Assembly (NCBI RefSeq): GCF_000717175.1
Contig: NZ_JNYD01000006.1
Span: forward strand, 310,001-374,000
From: Pseudonocardia autotrophica
GTDB lineage: Bacteria > Actinomycetota > Actinomycetes > Mycobacteriales > Pseudonocardiaceae
DNA: 64,000 nucleotides
Reading direction: 5' to 3'
Numbering within the stretch: the first letter of the stretch is position 1; each line of letters starts with the position of its first letter. Below the pieces are notes generated by a model, which searched no databases, was not told the DNA's origin, and worked only from the letters and a program-made list of their open reading frames with translations. Positions 58,206 to 64,000 of the stretch are shown here, in pieces. A program made the position numbers and the translations under genes.

Positions 58206-59078
58206 GTGGACATCCTCCTGACGGGCGTGATCCTGGGGATCACGCTGGGACTGGTGTACGCCCTGGTCGGCGCGGCCCTGGTCGTCATCTATCGCACCTC
58301 CGGCTACGTGAGCTTCGCCCAGGGCGACATCGCCAGCGCCTCGCTCTACATCGGACTCTTCTGCTACACCGCTGGCCTGCCGTACTGGCTCACCGCGCTG
58401 CTCGTCGTCGTCCTGGGCGCGGTGTTCGGCGGGCTGATCGGCCGCTTCATCGTGGTGCCCATCGAGCGGTACGGGCGGCTGCCGGCGGCCCTCGCGACCG
58501 TCGGGGTGGGGCTGACGATCCAGGGCATCGAGGCCCTCGCCCTCAACACGGAGGCGCGCGGCTTCCCCTCCGCGGGCACGGGGCCGGCGCTGGCCCTCGG
58601 CCCGGTGACCCTGACCACGGCCGACGTGATCTCCGCGGTCGTGTCGATCCTCCTCTTCCTCGCCATCGGGCTGTTCTTCTCCCGCTCGCGCACCGGCGTC
58701 GCGATGCGTGCGGTGAACGACAACGAGCAGGCCGCCGGTCACGTCGGGCTGTCCGGCAAGCGTCTCAAGTACCTGAGCTGGGTCATCGCCGGCGGTCTCG
58801 CGGGGGCCACGGGCCTGTTCGTGGCTCCGATCTACGGCCTCAGCCCGACGACGGTGAACGCCTTCCTCGTCTTCGGCTTCGCGACGGTCGTGCTCGGCGG
58901 GTTCGAGTCCATTTTGGGCGCGCTGATCGCGGGGATCGTGATCGGTGTGGCCACCAACCTGGTCGCCGCGTACGCCGAGCCCTCGCTGGTGACCTTCGCG
59001 ATGTACGCACTCGTGCTCGTGGTCCTGCTCTTCCGTCCCGCCGGCCTGCTGGGCAGACGCCGGCTCGAGAGGGTCTGA
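58206..59078 (+). CDS. livH: branched-chain-type ABC transporter permease LivH (290 aa)
   Basis: Hydrophobic inner-membrane permease with about eight segments. The LivH hallmarks GITLGLVYALVGAALVVIYR and GYVSFAQGDIA are at the N terminus, and AVNDNEQAAGHVGL with the following loop is the ATPase-contact region. GTG 58206 has GAGAGG 6 nt upstream and gives a typical length; the longer open frame would run through the hairpin. The name reflects the family, not proven leucine transport. Confidence 0.92.
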   Translation: MDILLTGVILGITLGLVYALVGAALVVIYRTSGYVSFAQGDIASASLYIGLFCYTAGLPYWLTALLVVVLGAVFGGLIGRFIVVPIERYGRLPAALATVGVGLTIQGIEALALNTEARGFPSAGTGPALALGPVTLTTADVISAVVSILLFLAIGLFFSRSRTGVAMRAVNDNEQAAGHVGLSGKRLKYLSWVIAGGLAGATGLFVAPIYGLSPTTVNAFLVFGFATVVLGGFESILGALIAGIVIGVATNLVAAYAEPSLVTFAMYALVLVVLLFRPAGLLGRRRLERV

Positions 59079-59079
59079 G

Positions 59080-60138
59080 ATGTCCGTTCCCACCGCCGAC
59101 CGCGCGGCCACCCCGCTCGGCCAGGTCGACGCGGCGCTGCGCCGGATGGTGTCGGTGTCGACCGGCCGGGGCAACCTGCTGGGCCTGCGTCACGCGACCT
59201 TGCTGTCGTTCGCGGTCCTCGTCCTCGTCGTCGGGCTGACCGGCTCGGCGAACACCCGCTACGGCCTGGTCTTCTCGACGGTCTACGCCATCGTCATCCT
59301 GGGCAACAACGCCATTGCGGCCACACTTCAGGAGATCAACCTCAGCGGCGGCGCGTTCCTCGCCATCGGCGCGTACACGGCCGTGCTGGCGCTGGACGCC
59401 GGCTGGAACGTCCTGCTCGCAATGCTCGCCGCGATGCTGGTCGCCGCGATCATCGGGATGGTCTTCGCGTTCCCCACCACCCGCCTGACCGGGCTCGCGA
59501 CGGCGTTGGTGACGTTCACCCTCGCCTTCTCCATCCTGGACCTGGCCAACTACCTGGGCCCGCTCACCGGTGGCGACCAGGGCAAGCAGGTCTCGCTCGA
59601 CGCCACCCTGGTGGGCATGCGCATCAGCGGCTCACGGCCCGGCATGCTCATCCTGACCGTGCTGGTCATGGTGGTCGTGGGGCTGGCGCACCTCTGGCTG
59701 CTGCACCGCCGGCCCGGCCGGATCGCGATCGCAGTCGGCGAGGCGGAGTTCGCCGCCTCGGTGTTCGGGACGAACATCCGCCTGGTCAAGGTCGCCGTCT
59801 GGACCTGGGCCGCTGGGCTCGGCGGGCTCGCGGGCGCGCTCTACTCGCTGTCGGTCGGTTACGTGAGCTCCACACAGTGGCCGATCATGATCTCGATCCT
59901 GGTGTTCGTCGGTGGCCTGATCGGCGGCACTCGGAGCGCCACGGGGGCATGGATCGGGGGCATCGTGGTCGGCGGGCTCCCGCTGTGGCTGCAGAAGATC
60001 GTCCCCGCCACCGCCTCCTCCGTGCTCTTCGGCGTGATCATCGTGCTGGCGCTCCTCGCGGGGGGCAAGGGCATCGCCGAGTTCGGCGAACGGACCGGAC
60101 TGCGCCTGTGGGGTGCGCTGCGGAGGAAGACCACATGA
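59080..60138 (+). CDS. livM: branched-chain-type ABC transporter permease LivM (352 aa)
   Basis: Second permease of the importer. NNAIAATLQEINLSGGAFLAIGAYTA matches the LivM core (listed here as two parts, NNAIAATLQEINLSGG and AFLAIGAYTA). GRIAIAVGEAEFAASVFGTN is the cytoplasmic coupling loop. There are eight to ten predicted segments after a polar N terminus of about 35 residues. ATG 59080 lies 1 bp after the LivH stop, and its stop overlaps LivG by 4 bp. Confidence 0.92.
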   Translation: MSVPTADRAATPLGQVDAALRRMVSVSTGRGNLLGLRHATLLSFAVLVLVVGLTGSANTRYGLVFSTVYAIVILGNNAIAATLQEINLSGGAFLAIGAYTAVLALDAGWNVLLAMLAAMLVAAIIGMVFAFPTTRLTGLATALVTFTLAFSILDLANYLGPLTGGDQGKQVSLDATLVGMRISGSRPGMLILTVLVMVVVGLAHLWLLHRRPGRIAIAVGEAEFAASVFGTNIRLVKVAVWTWAAGLGGLAGALYSLSVGYVSSTQWPIMISILVFVGGLIGGTRSATGAWIGGIVVGGLPLWLQKIVPATASSVLFGVIIVLALLAGGKGIAEFGERTGLRLWGALRRKTT

Positions 60139-60929
60139 CCGAGTCGACGATCGACCCGATCCCCGAACCCGTGCTCGACGCCGCCGCGGTGGACATGCGC
60201 TTCGGCGGCGTTCGGGCCCTCGACCAGGTGTCCATCACGATGGCCCCCGGACAGTGGACCGGGCTGATCGGGCCGAACGGCTCCGGGAAGACGACGCTGC
60301 TCAACGTCCTGAGCGGCATCTACCTCGCCACGTCCGGGACCGTCCGGCTGGACGGGGTCGACATCACCAAGGTCGGTCCGCAGGCCGTCGCCAAGCGCGG
60401 TCTGGTGCGGACCTTCCAGCACCCGCAGCTCGCCGAGACCCTCACCATCCAGGAGAACGTCCTGCTCGGAGCGGACCTCGCGCGTCGGCGCCGGGTCCGG
60501 ACGGGCAACGCCGCCGTGGACGAGGACGCCCTCGCGATGCTGGAGCGCTTTCACTGCGCGGAGTTCGCGAGCCAGTTGCCCGCCGCCGTGCCCTACGGTG
60601 TGCGCAAGATGGCCGAGCTGGCCCGCGCGGTGTTGGCGGACCCGCTCGTCCTGCTGCTCGACGAACCCGCCGCGGGGCTGAGCCGCGAGGAGCGGGCCGA
60701 GCTGGTGGAGGCGTTGGGCACGGTCCGACGCGAGCACCCGCAGCTCGCGGTCTGCCTCGTCGAGCACGACGTCCGGCTCGTCGCCGCCGTCTGCGAGCGC
60801 ATGCAGGCGCTCAACTTCGGCAAGGTCCTCACCAGCGGCACCTCCGCCCAGGTCCTGGCCAACGAGGAGGTTCGGGTGGCCTACCTGGGCCGGTCCGCCG
60901 CGAAGTTCGACGTGGAGGTGGCGCCGTGA
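60135..60929 (+). CDS. livG: branched-chain-type ABC transporter ATPase LivG (264 aa)
   Basis: ABC ATPase with Walker A GPNGSGKT (46-53) and Walker B LLLLDEPAAG. A degenerate signature region, YGVRKMAELARAVLADP, stands where LivG proteins have YGxQRxLEIARAL. VEHDV is the switch region. ATG 60135 shares ATGA with the LivM stop. It would pair with LivF on the two permeases. Confidence 0.92.
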   Translation: MTESTIDPIPEPVLDAAAVDMRFGGVRALDQVSITMAPGQWTGLIGPNGSGKTTLLNVLSGIYLATSGTVRLDGVDITKVGPQAVAKRGLVRTFQHPQLAETLTIQENVLLGADLARRRRVRTGNAAVDEDALAMLERFHCAEFASQLPAAVPYGVRKMAELARAVLADPLVLLLDEPAAGLSREERAELVEALGTVRREHPQLAVCLVEHDVRLVAAVCERMQALNFGKVLTSGTSAQVLANEEVRVAYLGRSAAKFDVEVAP

Positions 60930-61627
60930 AGCTGGAGGTCAGCGGCCTGCGCAGCGGTTACCGTCAGGGAGTGGACGTCGTCCTCGGCGCGGAGTTCACC
61001 GCGTCGACCGGCGCCGTCGGGTTCATCGGTCGCAACGGCGCCGGGAAGACCTGCCTCGCCCAGACCCTCTCGGGCGCGATCAAAGCGACAGCGGGCACCG
61101 TCACGCTCGACGGCGTCGACATCACCGGGCAGGGTTCGCGCGAGCGGGTGCGGTCGGGGATCTCCCTGGTGCCGGAGGGGCGGCTGGTCTTCGGCCAGCT
61201 CAGCGTCCGGGAGAACTTGGAGGTCGCGGCCTTCGCCGCAGGCAAGCGGGGGGAGCGACTCTCCCGGATCGAGGAGCGTTTCCCGATCCTGCGCGAGAAG
61301 CGGGACCGTCCCGCGGCCTCGATGAGCGGCGGCGAGCAGCAGCTCCTCGCGATCGGCCGGGCGATCATCCAGGAACCTGCGCTGATCATCCTCGACGAGC
61401 CGTCGCTCGGCCTCTCGCCGATCGCCGTCGACAACCTGACCGAGTCGCTGCGCGGAATCGTCCAGGACTACGAGGTCACCCTGATCCTCATGGAACAGAA
61501 CGGCGAGCTCCTCACCGGCCTCTGCGACGAGGTGATCCTCATGGACGACGGCGAGTTCGTCCGGTCGCTCGACATGTCCAAGGACGAGGACCAGCAGGCG
61601 CTCGAGGCGTCGTACCTCGGCCTCTGA
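60926..61627 (+). CDS. livF: branched-chain-type ABC transporter ATPase LivF (233 aa)
   Basis: Compact ABC ATPase: Walker A GRNGAGKT (35-42), signature MSGGEQQLLAIGRA, Walker B LIILDEPSLGLSP. VPEGRLVFGQLSVRENL is the LivF-typical Q-loop segment. The final switch residue is in LMEQNGE, with Gln in place of the common His as usual in LivF. GTG 60926 overlaps LivG by 4 bp. It is the last component of a complete importer. Confidence 0.93.
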   Translation: MKLEVSGLRSGYRQGVDVVLGAEFTASTGAVGFIGRNGAGKTCLAQTLSGAIKATAGTVTLDGVDITGQGSRERVRSGISLVPEGRLVFGQLSVRENLEVAAFAAGKRGERLSRIEERFPILREKRDRPAASMSGGEQQLLAIGRAIIQEPALIILDEPSLGLSPIAVDNLTESLRGIVQDYEVTLILMEQNGELLTGLCDEVILMDDGEFVRSLDMSKDEDQQALEASYLGL

Positions 61628-61647
61628 CGAAGAAGTACGGAAGGACG

Positions 61648-62433
61648 ATGATGGTGGATTTCGGGCTCAGCGGGCGGACCGTGCTCGTGACGGGCGGCGC
61701 CTCGGGTATCGGCCGGGCGACGGTCGGCCTCGCCGCCGCGGCCGGTGCACACGTCGCCGTGCTCGACCTGAACGCGGACGCGGTGTCGGAGACGGTCGAG
61801 GAGGTGCGGGCCGCCGGCGGCACCGTTGCCGGGTACTCGGTCGACGTCCGCGAGGACAAGGACGTCGCGGACGTCGTCGCGCGGGTGGAACAGGAGCTCG
61901 GCTCGATCCACGGCGTGGTCGCCGCGGCCGGCATCTCGCGGCCCAAGCCGGCGACCGAGCTGACCAGCCGGGAGTTCGCCGAGACCGTCGACGTCAACCT
62001 GATCGGCGTGTTCAACACCGCCGCGGCGACCGGGGCCGTGATGCTGGAGCGGGGGACGGGCTGCTTCGTCGCCATCGGCTCCACGGACTCCCTTGGAGGA
62101 CACGTGGACCGCAGCCACTACGCCGCGTCCAAGCACGGCGTCGCCGGCCTGGTGAAGTCCCTGGCGATCGAGTGGGGGCCCCGCGGCGTCCGGGCCAACG
62201 TCGTCGCCCCGGGTGTGGTCGACACGCCGTTGCTGCGGTCGGTCCACGACGAGGCGTCGCTGGATCGCAACTACCGCAACAAGATCCCCCTGCGGCGGCT
62301 GGCGCGGGGCGAGGACCAGGGTGGCGCCGCGCTCTTCCTGATCTCGGACGCCGCGGCCTACGTCTCCGGTGCCGTCCTGCCGGTCGACGGCGGGCTGACG
62401 GCGGGCTACTTCAACACCTTCGACCCGTCGTGA
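61648..62433 (+). CDS. short-chain dehydrogenase/reductase (261 aa)
   Basis: Classical SDR with TGGASGIGRA, an AAAGISRPK loop instead of NNAG, a Ser in VAIGSTDSLGG, YAASK (Tyr-x-x-x-Lys) and VDGGLTAGY at the end. ATG 61648 and ATG 61651 are both usable; GGAAGGA lies upstream. It is 20 bp after LivF and overlaps the following esterase by 4 bp, so the importer transcript carries at least two enzymes. Confidence 0.9.
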   Translation: MMVDFGLSGRTVLVTGGASGIGRATVGLAAAAGAHVAVLDLNADAVSETVEEVRAAGGTVAGYSVDVREDKDVADVVARVEQELGSIHGVVAAAGISRPKPATELTSREFAETVDVNLIGVFNTAAATGAVMLERGTGCFVAIGSTDSLGGHVDRSHYAASKHGVAGLVKSLAIEWGPRGVRANVVAPGVVDTPLLRSVHDEASLDRNYRNKIPLRRLARGEDQGGAALFLISDAAAYVSGAVLPVDGGLTAGYFNTFDPS

Positions 62434-63332
62434 CGGCGGACCCGGCGGCGCTCGACCGCGCGGTGGCGATGTTCGCCGGAATGGTGCAGGTCGTCGATCC
62501 CGCCATCGAGGACAAGCGACGGGGCTACGACCGGATGCTGGCGGCTCTGCCGGCGCCGGAGGGGACCGCCGTCGAGTCCACGAGGCTCGGCGGAGTGCAC
62601 TGCCTGCGCGTCACCGCCGCCGGAGTCGCCCCGAGTGCCGCCGCCGTGCTGCTGCACGGCGGCGGGTACGTGATGGGCTCGGCTGCGGGCTATCGCGGGT
62701 TCGCCGCAGCGGTGTCCGCCGCGGCGGGGGTCGAGGTGGTGGTCCCCGACTACCGCCTCGCACCCGAGCACCCCTATCCCGCCGCCCTCGACGACGCCAG
62801 GGCCGTCCACGAGGCGGTCGTCGCGGAGCGGGGGGCGTCCCGCACGGGCCTGGTGGGCGACTCGGCGGGCGGCGGGCTGGCCGCGGGTCTCCTGCTCGCC
62901 CTGCGGGACGAGGAGCGCCCGCAGCCGGCATGTGCGGTCCTGGTCTCGCCCGAACTGGACCTCACGGCCTCCACCGACTCGGTGGAGCGCAACCGGGAGC
63001 GCGATCCGGTGGTCCGCCGGGAGGGCATCCTCGGCAACGGCGGGCTCTACCTGAACGGGCGGGACCCCCGGGAGACCCCGTACGCCTCCCCGCACTGGGG
63101 CTCGCCGCACGACCTGCCGCCGCTGCTCGTGCTCACCGGAGACATCGAGGCGATGCACGACGAGGCCGTGGACCTGACCGAGCGGGTCGCGGCGGCAGGC
63201 GGGCGGGCCGAGCTCGCCACGTATCCCGGGATGATCCATGTCTGGCCGCTGTTCTGGCCGTTCCTGCCCGAGGCCCGCGACGCCGTCGGCCGGATCGGCG
63301 CGTTCCTCAGCCGGCACCTCGCGGAGGGCTGA
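62430..63332 (+). CDS. alpha/beta hydrolase of the hormone-sensitive lipase family (300 aa)
   Basis: HSL-type esterase with the oxyanion motif LLHGGGYVMGS, YRLAPEHPYPAAL, nucleophile elbow GDSAGGG and a His in GMIHVWPLFWP. An acid Asp is in LTGDIEAMHDEA. No signal peptide, so it is cytoplasmic. GTG 62430 overlaps the SDR stop by 4 bp. Its 3' end overlaps the convergent ligase by 26 bp. It probably hydrolyses an ester or lactone of the imported substrate. Confidence 0.92.
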   Translation: MTADPAALDRAVAMFAGMVQVVDPAIEDKRRGYDRMLAALPAPEGTAVESTRLGGVHCLRVTAAGVAPSAAAVLLHGGGYVMGSAAGYRGFAAAVSAAAGVEVVVPDYRLAPEHPYPAALDDARAVHEAVVAERGASRTGLVGDSAGGGLAAGLLLALRDEERPQPACAVLVSPELDLTASTDSVERNRERDPVVRREGILGNGGLYLNGRDPRETPYASPHWGSPHDLPPLLVLTGDIEAMHDEAVDLTERVAAAGGRAELATYPGMIHVWPLFWPFLPEARDAVGRIGAFLSRHLAEG

Positions 63333-64000
63333 GCCTGCGGTCTCGGTCCACCGTCGAGTCCGTGACGGTGGGTTCGGCCCGCAGCTCGGCCCGGCGGATT
63401 TTGCCGGTCGGGGTCATCGGCAGCTCGGCCCGGGCCTCCAGGTAGCGCGGAACCATGAAGCGGGGGAGGGCGTCCTCGAGCCGACCCGCCAAGTCGTCGA
63501 GGTCCAGCTGGGCCGACGGGGTGGGCTGCACATAGAGCTTGATGTCGTCCTCGCCGAAGGCGGACGGCACCGCCACCGCGGCCGCGAGCAATATGTCCGG
63601 CTGCGCGGTCGCGGCGTTCTCGATCGGGTGCGGCGAGATGTTCTCCCCGCGCCTGCGGATCACGTCGTGCATGCGACCGTCGAAGAAGTACCAGCCCTCG
63701 GTGTCTCTGTGGAACAGGTCACCGGTCGCGACCCAGCCGTCCGGGTCGCGAGGCACCGGCGGCCCCCCGAGCCTGCCGACGCACATCGCCGTCGGAGCGT
63801 TGCGGACGTGCAGCTGGCCGATCGCCCCGTCGGGCACCGGGGCGCCCGTGACCACGTCCAGGATCCGGAGCTCGGTGCCGGGCACGGCCCGGCCGCACGA
63901 GCGCAGGTCGGGGGGCAGCCCGTCGGAGGCCACCGCCATGCCGCACTCGGTGGCCGAGAAGGCCACGGAGACCTGGACGCCGAAACGGTCGGCGAACTCG
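63307..64000 (-). CDS. AMP-forming acyl-CoA ligase, C-terminal part (runs off the right edge)
   Basis: About 230 C-terminal residues of an ANL ligase. VAFSATECGMAV is the A5 region, QLHVRNAPTAMCVGRL and DGWVATGDLFHRDTEGWYFF precede the hinge, DVIRRRGENISPHPIE is A8, and the C-terminal lysine is in MTPTGKIRRAEL. This pattern is like crotonobetaine/carnitine-CoA ligases (CaiC). The open frame continues to position 64000 without a start, so the N-terminal half lies outside. The 3' end overlaps the esterase gene by 26 bp in convergent orientation. Confidence 0.9.
   Translation of the reverse strand, partial: EFADRFGVQVSVAFSATECGMAVASDGLPPDLRSCGRAVPGTELRILDVVTGAPVPDGAIGQLHVRNAPTAMCVGRLGGPPVPRDPDGWVATGDLFHRDTEGWYFFDGRMHDVIRRRGENISPHPIENAATAQPDILLAAAVAVPSAFGEDDIKLYVQPTPSAQLDLDDLAGRLEDALPRFMVPRYLEARAELPMTPTGKIRRAELRAEPTVTDSTVDRDRRLSPPRGAG

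Noticed and set aside
1..64000. CRISPR arrays, tRNA/rRNA genes, insertion sequences, integrases or attachment sites
   Set aside because: I looked for regularly spaced repeats, cloverleaf-like sequences, transposase or integrase motifs and long terminal repeats and found none, including around the SMC-like cassette.

Overview
The window is a very GC-rich actinobacterial chromosome segment. Pointers are the many GTG starts, 4-bp GTGA/ATGA gene overlaps, F420/LLM-type oxidoreductases, large acyl-CoA paralogue families, and TTGAC-N17/18-TANNNT promoters in an otherwise GC-saturated background. A Pseudonocardiales-like soil degrader is my best guess, held loosely. Almost every gene serves catabolism of a CoA-activated, probably alicyclic, aromatic or isoprenoid carboxylic acid. 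I see no rRNA, tRNA, CRISPR array, insertion sequence or phage gene.

Region A (1-18 kb): acyl-CoA dehydrogenase, an NTF2-enoyl-CoA hydratase fusion and an SDR on the minus strand face a plus-strand run. That run is cytochrome P450, [3Fe-4S]-type ferredoxin, MaoC hydratase, two-subunit Rieske dioxygenase, a 73-residue unknown, two crotonases, SDR, aldehyde dehydrogenase, thiolase, CoA-transferase, a miniature GntR-type protein, FabG-like SDR, and an alpha/beta-hydrolase-fold protein without its nucleophile. A secreted hydrolase and an SDR follow on the minus strand. Several promoters here carry a TTAAT-N4-ATTAA palindrome.

Region B (18-33 kb): a tight FMO-TetR-hydrolase-APH kinase-LLM-alcohol dehydrogenase operon, then a second LLM gene behind a long inverted repeat, a flavin reductase, a thiolase, and a TetR regulator that is an in-frame tandem duplication. 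An acyl-CoA ligase and a dehalogenase/epoxide-hydrolase-like protein follow. Four decayed genes (VOC, SnoaL, MaoC, acyl-CoA ligase) lie in this stretch.

Region C (33-38 kb): MHS-type transporter, then MaoC, crotonase, BaiB-like ligase and SnoaL protein. Region D (38.2-41.0 kb): a two-gene cassette unlike its surroundings, namely an 803-residue ABC/SMC-like ATPase with a Rad50-type CPLC hook and a C-terminal RX6H motif, plus a 110-residue partner. It is the best candidate for an undescribed defence or RNA/DNA-damage system.

Region E (41-47 kb, minus): CoA-transferase, crotonase, acetoacetyl-CoA synthetase, HMG-CoA-lyase-like enzyme and acetyl-CoA hydrolase/transferase in one overlapping operon, divergent from a TetR regulator. 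Region F (47.9-64 kb): two divergent SDRs, then an Ltp2-like thiolase, DUF35 protein, ligase, paired acyl-CoA dehydrogenases, MFS transporter, a complete branched-chain-type ABC importer, SDR, esterase, and an incomplete ligase at the right edge.

Across regions B, C, E and F, eight intergenic sites match CCGAC-N2-GTCGG. Most sit on or just downstream of a sigma70-like promoter, implying that one TetR-type repressor coordinates these operons. The likely flow is: import (ABC and MFS), CoA activation (ligases), side-chain oxidation (paired dehydrogenases, hydratase, SDR, Ltp2/DUF35 retro-aldol or thiolysis), ring hydroxylation (P450, Rieske), and cleavage to acetyl-CoA and acetoacetyl-CoA.
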